Positions 17,283 through 25,407 of a stretch of DNA of 64,000 nucleotides are shown here, piece after piece. The notes under the pieces are model-generated. The model did not search any database. It saw only the letters and a program-made list of their open reading frames with translations, and was not told the DNA's origin. Position 1 is the first letter of the stretch; the number at the start of each line of letters is the position of its first letter. A program made the position numbers and the translations under genes. The DNA is from Comamonadaceae bacterium OS-4 (lineage in GTDB: Bacteria; Pseudomonadota; Gammaproteobacteria; Burkholderiales; Burkholderiaceae_C): the NCBI GenBank assembly GCA_027924025.1, contig AP026970.1, positions 2,440,501 to 2,504,500 on the forward strand. Reading direction: 5' to 3'.

Positions 17283-17918
17283 TTATGCGTATCCGACTGC
17301 ACACCCATACGGACTGCTTATTGGAGTGGCAACCGGACGGTGGGCAGCCAAGTCTGCCAAAGCAGCTCGCACCAAGTTCCTGGACTTCTTAACCACTGCG
17401 GCATCGTAACTTGGCTTGTCGTCGATAGCGCCCATGTAGACGACCTTACCAACAGGGTCAATGATAAACATGTGCGGAGTGGTTCGCGCTCCGTAGGCCC
17501 GACCCATCGCACCGTCGACATCCATCAACAACGCTGTCGGAGTAGCCCCGCGCGTTTTGTTGAATTCGTTAGCCTTCGCTGCATCGAGGTAGTCACCCCT
17601 TGACCTGTGGGTGGACAGAACCGATAACCAAACAACACCAAGTTTTGCAGCCTCGCTCTGTATTGCCTGCATCGCTCCAATTTCGTACTGCGCTCGAACA
17701 AAGGGGCAAGAAGGACTCGTCCATTCAAGGACTACTGTTTTACCTGCAAACTCTTGAAGCGTGCGTGGTCGCTCTGACGTATCGGGCACCGTGAAGCTCG
17801 GTGCGGCTGCGCCGACAATGACTCCTGAAGAAGCAAGTACCGAACTATTCGCTAATAAGCTGGCCCCGCTAGCCAGCAACATTATTCGACGCCGCAGCCC
17901 GATGCTAGATATTGGTTC
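17283..17918 (-). CDS. Exported thioredoxin-like (AhpC/TSA) protein
   Basis: About 211 aa from ATG 17918, chosen because AAGGA lies 5 bp upstream. An N-terminal hydrophobic stretch (RIMLLASGASLLANSSVLA) looks like a signal peptide. The redox motif is TSPSCPFVRAQYE, a single peroxidatic-type cysteine without CxxC, and the C-terminus YGCAVGYA is typical of this redoxin family. It lies 11 bp after merR and is probably cotranscribed. A role in thiol protection under metal stress is inferred. Confidence 0.8.
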   Translation of the reverse strand, partial: EPISSIGLRRRIMLLASGASLLANSSVLASSGVIVGAAAPSFTVPDTSERPRTLQEFAGKTVVLEWTSPSCPFVRAQYEIGAMQAIQSEAAKLGVVWLSVLSTHRSRGDYLDAAKANEFNKTRGATPTALLMDVDGAMGRAYGARTTPHMFIIDPVGKVVYMGAIDDKPSYDAAVVKKSRNLVRAALADLAAHRPVATPISSPYGCAVGYA

Positions 17919-17929
17919 CATATTTTTCC

Positions 17930-18397
17930 TTAGTGGCCGCAGCAACCGACGCTGGGCGAGTCAATAGCAAGCGCTGCATGAGGCGTGGCTAGGTCCTCGA
18001 GAATAGTGCAGTCCAGTGCTGTTCCGCCTGCACAAGCCGTATTGCAGCTGCCTACAAAACGCTCTAGGTGAGCTTCGAGCTCTTGCAACTCGGACAATTT
18101 CTTTCGCACCTCACCGAGGTGCAGCGAGGCAATGTCGCGAACTTCCAGGCATGGTCTACCAGGCTCGTCAACGAGGGAGACTAGCTCTCGAACTTGCTCA
18201 ATGGAGAATGAAAAACTTCGTACTCTGCGAATAAAGCTGAGTCGACGTATCGCTTGTTCGCCATACAGGCGTTGGCCACCCTCGGTACGGTGTGCAGCAG
18301 GCAACAGTCCAATTTCCTCATAGTACCGAATGGTTGGCACTGTGCATCCCGCTTGTCGGGCCAGCGCTCCAATAGACAACGATGATGATGCACTCAT
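17930..18397 (-). CDS. MerR-family metal-responsive regulator
   Basis: A 155-aa MerR-type activator. The winged HTH is at 8-40 (GALARQAGCTVPTIRYYEEIGLL) with the wing GGQRLYGEQAIRRL, followed by a dimerisation helix and a C-terminal binding region with cysteines (PCLEV, CNTACAGGTALDC, CCGH). The layout resembles the Cd/Pb/Zn- or Hg-sensing MerR subfamilies; the inducer cannot be told by eye. It should act at the MerR-type promoter at 19108-19139 that drives this minus-strand cluster. Confidence 0.88.
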   Translation of the reverse strand: MSASSSLSIGALARQAGCTVPTIRYYEEIGLLPAAHRTEGGQRLYGEQAIRRLSFIRRVRSFSFSIEQVRELVSLVDEPGRPCLEVRDIASLHLGEVRKKLSELQELEAHLERFVGSCNTACAGGTALDCTILEDLATPHAALAIDSPSVGCCGH

Positions 18398-18430
18398 GCT
18401 TTTCCCTTTGCCTTCTCTTCATATGGTAGT

Positions 18431-18799
18431 TCAACCGCACACACCTGGTCCGCACCCACAGGACTTAGTAGTTATAGGTGCTTCTTCCCTAGGCACAAGG
18501 TTGGCAACAAGCGATTGCGCAGCTTCAGCAGTGCCATTGGGAATGGTTACAGACAAGACGCAGCCTTTGGGCTCCTGCGTCAGGCGAAAGTCCAAAAATG
18601 CACAACATGACCGTTCGAGATTGACGATACGCTCGAGTTCTGGGTACGCCTCAAGTCGATAGGTCAGATGAAGGGTTTGACCACTCGTTTCGTGGCTAAC
18701 AAGACTCTGCGCCGTGAAACGACGTATCCAAGCAAAGCGTTGATTTCGAGCCTCTAGCTCTAGAGTGCAAGCAATGGGTTCAAGTACATCCGTTTGCAT
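18431..18799 (-). CDS. Small Cys-rich protein of MerR cluster, function unknown
   Basis: About 122 aa starting at ATG 18799, selected because GGAG sits 6 bp upstream; longer in-frame starts would run through the preceding gene. There is a vicinal cysteine pair in [12 protein letters not shown] and a cysteine-rich tail ([11 protein letters not shown]), suggesting soft-metal or arsenite binding. It overlaps the upstream membrane gene by about 20 bp and precedes merR by 33 bp. Not recognised as a named family. Confidence 0.7.
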   Translation of the reverse strand: MQTDVLEPIACTLELEARNQRFAWIRRFTAQSLVSHETSGQTLHLTYRLEAYPELERIVNLERSCCAFLDFRLTQEPKGCVLSVTIPNGTAEAAQSLVANLVPREEAPITTKSCGCGPGVCG

Positions 18800-19070
18800 T
18801 GCATCCTCCATTTTCCAGAGCAGTGCTGGCAGTTCGACTGCATGCACAGGCGTCTGCTTTGCTATTCGCCCTGCGTCGCAACCAAACCCCGGTACCGACG
18901 AGGGTAAGAACCCCGACCGCGACACCGGCAATGGCAATTTGCGACCCGCTGTATAGGGCAACGCCGCCAGAGACGCCCGCCACAAGCGACGCAAGGGTTA
19001 CTCCAACAGGCAGTGCACAACAAATCGCGCAGGCGCCGCCAACACCCAGTAGCATTTTCCAGCTTTTCAT
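18780..19070 (-). CDS. Small MerT/MerF-like membrane protein
   Basis: About 96 aa from ATG 19070 (AAGGAAACT just upstream). Two hydrophobic helices: the first holds a CAICCALPV motif recalling the vicinal cysteines in helix 1 of Mer transporters, the second precedes a basic stop-transfer (WLRRR). The tail is Cys-rich ([13 protein letters not shown]). It is first in the cluster behind the MerR-type promoter. Transport or capture of a thiophilic metal or metalloid is inferred. Confidence 0.65.
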   Translation of the reverse strand: MKSWKMLLGVGGACAICCALPVGVTLASLVAGVSGGVALYSGSQIAIAGVAVGVLTLVGTGVWLRRRANSKADACACSRTASTALENGGCNANGCT

Positions 19071-19107
19071 AGTTTCCTTTCGCTTGGTCAATATGACCAA
19101 TAACCAA

Positions 19108-19139
19108 GACTATGGAACCTCAAGTAACTTGAGGGTCAA
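19108..19139 (-). promoter_or_regulatory. MerR-type promoter with 20-bp spacer
   Basis: Read on the minus strand, TTGACC (-35, 19139-19134) and TAGTCT (-10, 19113-19108) are separated by 20 bp containing a dyad, CCTCAAGT-T-ACTTGAGG (19118-19134). Overlong spacers with a central palindrome are the hallmark of MerR-family activation. An additional palindrome TGGTCA-ATA-TGACCA lies at 19085-19099. Confidence 0.7.
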
Positions 19140-19179
19140 GGCCTTTTTTGTAAAAGGCTTAATTGGGCAGAATGTGGGA

Positions 19180-19512
19180 ATGGAAATACTCAAGACCTTC
19201 GGACTTTTTGTCGTCACCGCTGTTGCAGAAATCGTCGGGTGCTACCTGCCGTATTTGTGGTTGCGCCAGGATAAATCTGTGTGGCTGCTGGTTCCGGCAG
19301 CTCTTAGCCTGTTTTTGTTTGCTTGGCTCTTAACTCTTCATCCGGCGGCTGCCGGCCGGGTTTACGCCGCTTATGGAGGCGTCTACATTGGGGTTGCCGT
19401 TTTTTGGCTATGGGTCGTCGAAAAGGTTCCCCCGTCGCCCACCGACTTAGTCGGCGTAGCCGTTAGCTTGCTTGGGATGGGCATCATCATGTTTGGCCCA
19501 CGTACGGCTTAG
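19180..19512 (+). CDS. YnfA/UPF0060 family small membrane protein
   Basis: A 110-aa protein of four hydrophobic helices with the family signatures [24 protein letters not shown] and the C-terminal MFGPR. Members resemble small multidrug resistance transporters; function is unproven in most bacteria. It is divergent from the MerR cluster and shares its intergenic region. Bases 19513-19661 downstream hold nothing recognisable. Confidence 0.88.
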   Translation: MEILKTFGLFVVTAVAEIVGCYLPYLWLRQDKSVWLLVPAALSLFLFAWLLTLHPAAAGRVYAAYGGVYIGVAVFWLWVVEKVPPSPTDLVGVAVSLLGMGIIMFGPRTA

Positions 19513-19661
19513 CCAGCACACACGCGTGGCTATCGACATCCACTGTGAGGATTGGGGATGCCACATCTTGGCCACCCGGGGCAAGTCGACTTCACGGTTT
19601 GATTTTCGTCAACCTGCGTCTGTGTCAAGTCGATTCGTTCCCACGGCGTTTGGACTCGGCT

Positions 19662-20855
19662 CTACTCTCGTGCGTCAACGTGGTTCTTTGGCATCAGCAT
19701 GAGCGCTCCAAAGGCCATCAGTCCCAAGGCAGTTGAAAGCCACAGTGCTCCTGCACCCCATCGTTCAAGGCAAAGACCAAACAATGCCGGGGCGATGGCC
19801 TGGAGTATCCGCGCTGGAACCATCAGCATGCCCTGCCTCGCTCCGTAGCCTTGCGGCCCGAAGAGGGCCAGAGGAAGTGTCCCTTTTGCGATGGTGAGGA
19901 TGCCATTTCCTGCTCCATGCAGGAGTGCAAACACGGCAGCCACTGGCGCCCCGAATATAAGCAGGACAGTTGCCCCCAACGGATGCGCGAGCGTCGCCAA
20001 TCGTGCTGACAACAATGGATGTACACGTCGCAGGAATCCAAATTCCAACAAGCGCCCCGCTACCTGCGCAGGACCTACCAACGCACCAATACCAACGGCT
20101 ACAGCGAGAGACGCGCCACTGGCTTGAAGTAATTGCGGAAGGTGGGTAGCCATCGCAGTGCTGGTGAACCAGGTTACGGCAAATACGAATGCCAACAAGC
20201 CTGCAGCAAGTGGAGATGGCCTGGCTGGTTGAGCGGCGACTTTTGTTGCAATAGCTGGATGCGCTCCCGTGTTTGTGGCTGGCGGATTGGAAGCAATTCT
20301 CGGAATGGACCAATTCAAAGGAAATCCGATTAGCAGGTGCATTGCCGCCCAGCCAAAACACGCGCCACGCCAGCCGAATTGGGCATCCATCAATGTCGAC
20401 AATGGCCAGCCAACCGTGCTGGCAAAACCTGCAATCAAAGTGATGCCAGTAATAGCGTTGCGTGAATCGTTGCCGTACAGCCTCACCAAAGCAGAGAAAG
20501 CTGCTTCGTACAGTCCTCCTCCCATGGCGATGCCAATAACCACCCAAGCTACAAACAGGCCCACAGGGCCTTGAACCATGCCCAGGTAGGCAAGGCCCAC
20601 TGCGAACACGATATTCGTTGCCAAGAGGACCGGGCGGCCACCCCAGTGGTCAATCGCGCGTCCAGCAATCGGCCCCACAAGCGCCGAGACAATCAGCGCC
20701 AATGAGAACGCCAGAAAGACGGTGGGAGTCGAGATACCCAGCTCGCGCGCCATCGGCGCAGCGAGCATGGCGGGCAGGTAGTACGACGAGGCCCATGCCA
20801 GGGTCTGCGCCGTACCAAGCGCTGCGACTGTGTGCCAGCGTTTCGGCTGACTCAT
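19662..20855 (-). CDS. MFS transporter, last gene of the ArsN/ArsO operon
   Basis: About 397 aa with 12 predicted membrane segments and the MFS loop GRAIDHWGGRPV between helices 2 and 3. The ATG at 20855 overlaps the upstream stop by 4 bp (ATGA). Coupling to a flavin monooxygenase and acetyltransferase under a MarR regulator suggests export of the modified arsenical or an organoarsenical. The substrate is inferred; it is not ArsJ-like. Confidence 0.82.
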   Translation of the reverse strand: MSQPKRWHTVAALGTAQTLAWASSYYLPAMLAAPMARELGISTPTVFLAFSLALIVSALVGPIAGRAIDHWGGRPVLLATNIVFAVGLAYLGMVQGPVGLFVAWVVIGIAMGGGLYEAAFSALVRLYGNDSRNAITGITLIAGFASTVGWPLSTLMDAQFGWRGACFGWAAMHLLIGFPLNWSIPRIASNPPATNTGAHPAIATKVAAQPARPSPLAAGLLAFVFAVTWFTSTAMATHLPQLLQASGASLAVAVGIGALVGPAQVAGRLLEFGFLRRVHPLLSARLATLAHPLGATVLLIFGAPVAAVFALLHGAGNGILTIAKGTLPLALFGPQGYGARQGMLMVPARILQAIAPALFGLCLERWGAGALWLSTALGLMAFGALMLMPKNHVDARE

Positions 20856-22735
20856 CCGCAGCAAGCCGTCTTGGCTTTTTCGGGTTGCTTTGCGGGTGTT
20901 CCACAGGATGACGTTCCGCAGCCACCCTTTGCCTTGACAGGTGCAGGAATCACAACCGACTCAACTTGCACTGTCGCAGCAGCTGGTGCCCCGCAGCAAC
21001 TACTTCCGCTGTCCGCTTGGTCAGGTACGTCCAAACCACAGACGCCCGTTTCGGGCAAGTCCAGTTCCACGCGGTCCGCTGCTTCAAGGTCACCAGCGAT
21101 GGCTGCGACTACCGAGCGTGCCTGCTCGAAACCTGTTGCCATCAGGAAGGTCGGCGCGCGCCCGTAGCTTTTCACTCCAAGGCTGTAGAAACCGGGTTCA
21201 GGATGCGCCAGCTCTCTATGGCCATGCGGACGTACCGTGCCACAGCTATGCACGTTCGGGTCAATGAGCGGTCCAAGTGCCTCGGTGGAATCCAGCCATG
21301 GGTCCAACTTCAATCGCAGTTCGCTGGTCATCGACAGGTTCGGGCGCTGACCGGTTGCACAAACAATCTCGTCAATGCCAGGCAGCGTTGCCACCTTGCC
21401 GTCGGCGCCGGTTCCAACCACGGTAATTGCGCCGCTCTCGCGTCGCAGCTCCGTGATTCGCAGTCCAGCGACAAACTCCATTGAGCCGTTGTCGCGCAGT
21501 GCCTTCAACGACGTTCCGAGCTGTCCGCGTGCCGGTAGTGCATCTGCAGTACCGCCTCCAAAGACCCGAGTCAGCACTGGGGAACGCACAGTCCACACGA
21601 AGCTGGTGCCTGGTACCTGCTTGGCTAGTTCCGCCAAATAAAGCAGAGCATTGGCAGCGGAGTGACCAGCACCCACCACCAAGGTGCGCTTTCCGGCGTA
21701 ACGGCTGCGGTGTTGCCCCCCGATATCGGGAATGCCATAGAAGATGGCGTCCTTCAACTCTTCCTCACCCAGTGCGGGTAAGCCATTGGCCCCAACGGGG
21801 TTGGGAGTGCTCCAAGTGCCCGTTGCATCAATCACGGCGCGGGCTCGGATTTCAATAGGCGCGCCACCTTGCACCGCCCGAATTACAAAGGGTGCTTTGC
21901 CACGTCCGACCGTCTTCACTTTGTCGAAGCCATCTCGGCTAACCGAAACGACTTTGGTGTTCAGGTGCAAGGCACTTGCGACTTGGGGCAATACCGAGAA
22001 CGGCTGCAAAACCCTTTCGACAATGCTGCGTGCGGTTGGCAGTTCGTCGGGAGCGGGAGCGACCCAGCCAGTTGCCTCCAACTGCTTGGCCATGGCATGG
22101 TCCACGTTATATCGCCAAGGTGAGAACAGCCGTATGTGGCCGTACTCCATCAGGTTCGAACCGACCTGGCTGCCAGCCTCCAGCACGATAGGAGTGATGC
22201 CACGTTCAATCAGACGCGCTGCGGCAGCGAGCCCTACAGGACCGGCACCAAGCACGGCCACGGGCAATTGCGTGTCCATCACGGGGGTTTCCAGCAGCGT
22301 TAAAGACATCAAAGCGGCGCAGGATGGGCAAGCACCTTGGAATTCGGCAGAGGCCTTCAGGGCTTCTGGCGCGTTGTCTCGTGGACCTCGCTTAAAACCG
22401 AATTGCGCAAAGTATTCGGGTGCAGTCACGGTCAGCAAATAGACCTTGGCGATTTGGCGACGCTTTGCCTCATCCAACAGGCGGGAGACCAGTTGCTGTC
22501 CAACTCCTTGACGATGCAAGGCGGGGGTTACCGCAACGGAGCGCAGCAGCGCGACATCGCCATAGACTTCCGCCCCTGCAACGCCCACAATCTCTCCGCT
22601 TTGAATGGCCAACAGATAGGTGGAGAGATGGTCCTGCGCGCCATCCAGAGGCAGCTTGTTGGCCTCAAGCAATGCGGCTATTGCAGCCCAGTCAGATTTG
22701 GCAGCGGGACGCAAGGAGATATTTGAGTTCAACAT
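20852..22735 (-). CDS. ArsN-like acetyltransferase fused to ArsO-like flavin monooxygenase
   Basis: A 627-aa fusion. Residues 1-145 are a GNAT acetyltransferase (acetyl-CoA loop HRQGVGQQLV, LRSVAV strand) of the ArsN2 type. Residues about 155-560 form a flavin-dependent monooxygenase with an FAD motif (VLGAGPVGLAAAARLI), an NADPH motif (VVGAGHSAANALLYL) and a late CATGQRPN. The C-terminal 60 residues are low-complexity with repeated cysteines (SSCCGAP, GGCGTSSCG, TACCG), a probable metalloid-binding tail. ArsN proteins acetylate arsenical amino-acid antibiotics, and ArsO-type proteins oxidise arsenicals. The ATG at 22735 overlaps the end of marR by 7 bp. Confidence 0.88.
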   Translation of the reverse strand: MLNSNISLRPAAKSDWAAIAALLEANKLPLDGAQDHLSTYLLAIQSGEIVGVAGAEVYGDVALLRSVAVTPALHRQGVGQQLVSRLLDEAKRRQIAKVYLLTVTAPEYFAQFGFKRGPRDNAPEALKASAEFQGACPSCAALMSLTLLETPVMDTQLPVAVLGAGPVGLAAAARLIERGITPIVLEAGSQVGSNLMEYGHIRLFSPWRYNVDHAMAKQLEATGWVAPAPDELPTARSIVERVLQPFSVLPQVASALHLNTKVVSVSRDGFDKVKTVGRGKAPFVIRAVQGGAPIEIRARAVIDATGTWSTPNPVGANGLPALGEEELKDAIFYGIPDIGGQHRSRYAGKRTLVVGAGHSAANALLYLAELAKQVPGTSFVWTVRSPVLTRVFGGGTADALPARGQLGTSLKALRDNGSMEFVAGLRITELRRESGAITVVGTGADGKVATLPGIDEIVCATGQRPNLSMTSELRLKLDPWLDSTEALGPLIDPNVHSCGTVRPHGHRELAHPEPGFYSLGVKSYGRAPTFLMATGFEQARSVVAAIAGDLEAADRVELDLPETGVCGLDVPDQADSGSSCCGAPAAATVQVESVVIPAPVKAKGGCGTSSCGTPAKQPEKAKTACCG

Positions 22736-23208
22736 TTCAATTCCTTTCGTTCAGGCGCCGGCAGGCAGCACGTGGCCGCGCTGTCTTCGCGTAGCGCCTT
22801 TAACAACATCAACAATGAGGTTTCGACTGCTTTGCGGTCCCGCTCGCTCAGTGAGCCCAGCAGTTGTTCCGCATGCGAATCGAGTGTTTGGTTCAGTTCA
22901 CGGACTTGGTCTTCGCCATCGTCGGTGAGCGTGACGAGCCAGCTCCTGGCGTCCAGCGGGTTGAGTTCCTTGGTTGCCCAGCCACGCTTGACCAATCCAT
23001 CGACCGCCCTGGACACCCAGCTCTTTTCCAGACTCAGCCGTTGGCCGAGTTCGGAAAGTGGCAGAGGACCGGAGCGCCCCAGTTCCGTGAGCAAGATGCA
23101 CTGGGTGTTGGAGGTCCTGCAGCAATCGGCGACGACTCGCTGTGCCCGGGTGTAGAGACGGGCAACTTCGCGCAGCAGGCTGCCCGACAACGTGGTGGAA
23201 TCGTTCAT
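22729..23208 (-). CDS. MarR-family regulator of the ArsN/ArsO operon
   Basis: A 159-aa winged-helix MarR protein: HTH LPLSELGQRLSLEKSWVSRAVDGLVKRG and the wing DARSWLVTLTDDG. Cysteines at DCCRTSNTQC in the first helices and ATCCLPAP near the C-terminus could bind As(III) and switch off DNA binding. First gene of the operon; twin operator-like repeats lie over its start codon and its promoter (23207-23278). Autoregulation is inferred. Confidence 0.88.
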   Translation of the reverse strand: MNDSTTLSGSLLREVARLYTRAQRVVADCCRTSNTQCILLTELGRSGPLPLSELGQRLSLEKSWVSRAVDGLVKRGWATKELNPLDARSWLVTLTDDGEDQVRELNQTLDSHAEQLLGSLSERDRKAVETSLLMLLKALREDSAATCCLPAPERKELKC

Positions 23209-23278
23209 AAGGTTGTGAATAGCAACTAAATAGGCGCACGATAGACCTCAGATATAAGGTTGTCAATAGCAACTAAAT
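23207..23278 (-). promoter_or_regulatory. marR promoter with two identical operator-like repeats
   Basis: Two 25-bp repeats, 24 of 25 identical (23207-23231 and 23254-23278, starting ATAAGGTTGT), lie 47 bp apart. Each contains a GTTG...CAAC dyad. On the minus strand the distal copy covers a perfect -35 TTGACA (23266-23261), with TATCGT (23243-23238) 17 bp on as -10. The proximal copy covers the ATG. This is a typical arrangement for MarR autorepression. Confidence 0.7.
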
Positions 23279-23357
23279 GGACAAAACAAAGAGCTTGGTC
23301 GTGGGTGAAGGCGCCCTCCCGCGGGCAGTGAAGCTTGGATATTCCATGACAGTCTCC

Positions 23358-23681
23358 CTAGCAAGCACAAGCGGAGGCGCTCTCAGCCAAGCTCGGCTGC
23401 CCCTGGCAACAATTCATCGTTAGGAATGACAGCAACGCGTTCATTTGGTCGTAGGCGGCCCGATAGATAAGACTTCGTCCATCCCGCTCCTGAGTCACCA
23501 AACCTGCATGGTTAAGCTCTTTGAGATGGAAAGACAGTGTTGCGGCGGGGATTCCTAGCAGTTCCGCCATTGCACCAGGCGTCATACCAACTCCACCAGC
23601 CACCACTAGCGCGCGAAACACTTTTAGCCGCAAAGGGTGAGCGAGTGCGGCTAATGCCTTAACGACAATTTCTTCGTTCAT
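23358..23681 (-). CDS. arsR: Second ArsR-family repressor
   Basis: A 107-aa ArsR: HTH GMTPGAMAELLGIPAATLSFHLKELNHAGLV, C-terminal cysteines (NCCQGQP and SACAC). It is clearly paralogous to the ArsR at 14399 (shared ALAALAHPLRLKVFRALVVAG framework) but divergent. It stands alone, facing away from the XRE operon. Target unknown; it may regulate itself or cross-talk with the ars operon. Confidence 0.9.
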   Translation of the reverse strand: MNEEIVVKALAALAHPLRLKVFRALVVAGGVGMTPGAMAELLGIPAATLSFHLKELNHAGLVTQERDGRSLIYRAAYDQMNALLSFLTMNCCQGQPSLAESASACAC

Positions 23682-23687
23682 ATTTTC

Positions 23688-23715
23688 ATTATATTGGAAT
23701 TATCGAATTATGCAA
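23688..23715 (-). promoter_or_regulatory. Possible arsR promoter
   Basis: On the minus strand TTGCAT (23715-23710) and TATAAT (23693-23688) are 16 bp apart; the spacer AATTCGATAATTCCAA carries a partial dyad that could bind ArsR. The -10 is only 6 bp before the ATG, implying a nearly leaderless transcript, so this is tentative. The interval 23716-23861 holds nothing else clear. Confidence 0.35.
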
Positions 23716-23861
23716 GTAACCCTATCCCACAACAGACGACGACAAGCTCCTAAACAAAGAATCTGGATTCGGGGAACCTAAAACGAGCCTGGCCCCGTGA
23801 ATTCAATCAATGAATACGGAGGTTAAGCGTCTTAAAAAGACTTTCCAGAGACAGATGTCCT

Positions 23862-24101
23862 TTAGTTCCTCTTGGGAGCCTCCAACAGGCGCGCGACCGG
23901 GACCCCCAATGCATCGGCTAGCTTCTGCAGGTTGTCAATCGTGACATTCGCTACCTGCCTCTCGACATGACTAACGTAAGTACGGTGCAGCCCCCCCGCT
24001 GCTGAAACGGTCTCTTGGGTAACGCCAGCAGCGATTCGCAAATCTTGCACATTTACAGCCAACAACTCCCGCGCATGCGGCGATTTCTCAATTTTTTTCA
24101 T
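23862..24101 (-). CDS. XRE-family repressor of the small-gene operon
   Basis: A 79-aa Cro/CI-type HTH protein that is almost only the DNA-binding domain (LRIAAGVTQETVSAAGGLHRTYVSHVERQ, then LQKLADALGVPVARLLEA). Divergent to the ten-gene operon at 24274 and separated by a twin palindromic operator. It resembles control proteins of phage-like and restriction-type modules that time expression after entry into a new host. Confidence 0.88.
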   Translation of the reverse strand: MKKIEKSPHARELLAVNVQDLRIAAGVTQETVSAAGGLHRTYVSHVERQVANVTIDNLQKLADALGVPVARLLEAPKRN

Positions 24102-24145
24102 GCACGAAGCATGTCTAAATACTGGCTATAAATCCACTCCCCAAA

Positions 24146-24177
24146 CGTATACTGCATATACGTATACTTGCTATACG
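24146..24177. promoter_or_regulatory. Twin overlapping palindromic operator
   Basis: CGTATA-CTGCA-TATACG (24146-24162) and CGTATA-CTTGC-TATACG (24161-24177) share their middle CG. Both half sites are perfect, and the two dyad centres are 15 bp apart. It sits between the XRE gene and the operon it faces, as expected for cooperative binding of two XRE dimers. Confidence 0.75.
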
Positions 24178-24273
24178 TCACATTTTTCAGAGAATGGGGC
24201 GATTCACAAGGGGTTAAAGCCTAGATTGCGCCTAACACCAAAGTCAATCAGAGCCTAAAAAGGATTTGCAATC

Positions 24274-24621
24274 GTGCGAGAAGTACATATCAACGCAGAG
24301 CCGCATCACTCATTGCGAGGCTGGCAAGCGTTTCGAATCGGCGACAGCATCGTCCTTAGCGGAAGAGAAGCCTCGGCAAAAGGCCCCTTTGAGGAGCTCG
24401 GTTCAAGGTCAATTGAATTCTTTGACTCGGAGCGGGCAATCGGGATGGATGCAAATGGCGTCCTGTGGCACATCCCGGCAAACCAAGTCACTTGCCAAGA
24501 CTTCCAAGACTGCACTCCTGAAATCCTTGACCTCCTGGCTGAGCCTAGGTCAGAGCGCGAAATAGAGCCTCTCACTCCAGCAGAGGACGTGCTCTTGAAA
24601 ATTCTGGCTGCAAAGGAGTGA
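24274..24621 (+). CDS. Unknown small protein 1 of XRE operon (paralogue of protein 2)
   Basis: 115 aa from GTG 24274 with AGGA about ten bases upstream. No known domain recognised. Shared with the next gene are PHH...R.WQ, FFDSER, an Asp-rich D-x-N/D-G turn, W.IP, and a tail L.AEP..(E/D)I.PLTP.E. The two are tandem duplicates of a small beta-rich domain. It is first in an operon of ten genes whose members mostly overlap. Confidence 0.75.
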   Translation: MREVHINAEPHHSLRGWQAFRIGDSIVLSGREASAKGPFEELGSRSIEFFDSERAIGMDANGVLWHIPANQVTCQDFQDCTPEILDLLAEPRSEREIEPLTPAEDVLLKILAAKE

Positions 24622-24628
24622 CTTGCAG

Positions 24629-24973
24629 ATGCCTATCAGAGAAGCCCCGATTTACGGTCGCCCACACCATGTCGTACGGGTGTGGCAGCTCCGCGAAGCC
24701 AGTGGGTCTTACTTCCTCTTCGGCCTGGACTATCGAAGCGGAGACCCACTCTCCTCATGCGACATCGCTTTTTTCGATTCGGAGCGACATCTGCTACTGG
24801 ATTCTGACGGAGAAATCTGGCTCATCCCCTCAGGAGACTTCTTTTACCCCGGCTATTTTGACCGTACTCAAGAAGTTGCCAAGCTCATGGCACAGCCAAA
24901 ACACAAGCGCGACATTCCTCCACTGACACCAAAGGAGCAGTCTGAGTACGACAGATTGACATCAAGAAAATGA
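24629..24973 (+). CDS. Unknown small protein 2 of XRE operon (paralogue of protein 1)
   Basis: 114 aa from ATG 24629 (AAAGGAG lies 10 bp before; an in-frame TTG at 24623 is the alternative). Homologous to the preceding protein over its length (RPHHVVRVWQ, FFDSERHLLLDSDGEIWLIP, PPLTPKE). Function unknown. Its stop overlaps the next ATG by 4 bp. Confidence 0.72.
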   Translation: MPIREAPIYGRPHHVVRVWQLREASGSYFLFGLDYRSGDPLSSCDIAFFDSERHLLLDSDGEIWLIPSGDFFYPGYFDRTQEVAKLMAQPKHKRDIPPLTPKEQSEYDRLTSRK

Positions 24974-25407
24974 CCAACAAAACCTCAGAAACCCTCAATG
25001 CGGCAATCGCTGGTGCACAGCCAAAGATTGCTGTTATCGCTGTAAGTGGAGGCATTTGGCAGTGCTCCCCGGTCTCTGAAAAGCCAGAAGTACTACTCGA
25101 GGATTGGGCAGTGTACGAAGTGAAGTTGCCTTGGAATGAGCACCGCACACGGCACTTTGCCGGCACAAAGATTGAACGAGGCGGCGGGAGCGGGCGCGTA
25201 AGCACCGCGATTGTTTCCTTTGACCCTACGACACGCAGGGGAGTAACAGAGAGCGGCCGGGTCTATGAACTCGTAAGGCAACGGACGGGCCTGATGCGAG
25301 ATGCAGAGTACACGTGGAACCACTGGAAAAGTCTCCATCGTGCTGAGGATGCTGTGGATGTCACGGACGAAATCAAAGCGTTGCTACCAAAAGGGAGACA
25401 GAAGTGA
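24970..25407 (+). CDS. Unknown protein 3 of XRE operon
   Basis: 145 aa, soluble. The central part (SFDPTTRRGVTESGRVYELV and NHWKSLHRAEDAVDVTDEI) reads like a small beta domain followed by a helix. No motif points to an enzyme. Overlaps by 4 bp at both ends with its neighbours, so translation is coupled. Confidence 0.7.
   Translation: MTNKTSETLNAAIAGAQPKIAVIAVSGGIWQCSPVSEKPEVLLEDWAVYEVKLPWNEHRTRHFAGTKIERGGGSGRVSTAIVSFDPTTRRGVTESGRVYELVRQRTGLMRDAEYTWNHWKSLHRAEDAVDVTDEIKALLPKGRQK

Noticed and set aside
17200..17409. 69-codon open frame after arsH
   Set aside because: Mostly overlaps the redoxin gene on the other strand and has no ribosome-binding site or family resemblance.
23816..23850. Possible terminator GTCTT-AAA-AAGAC
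   Set aside because: The stem is only 5 bp and lacks a clear U tract.
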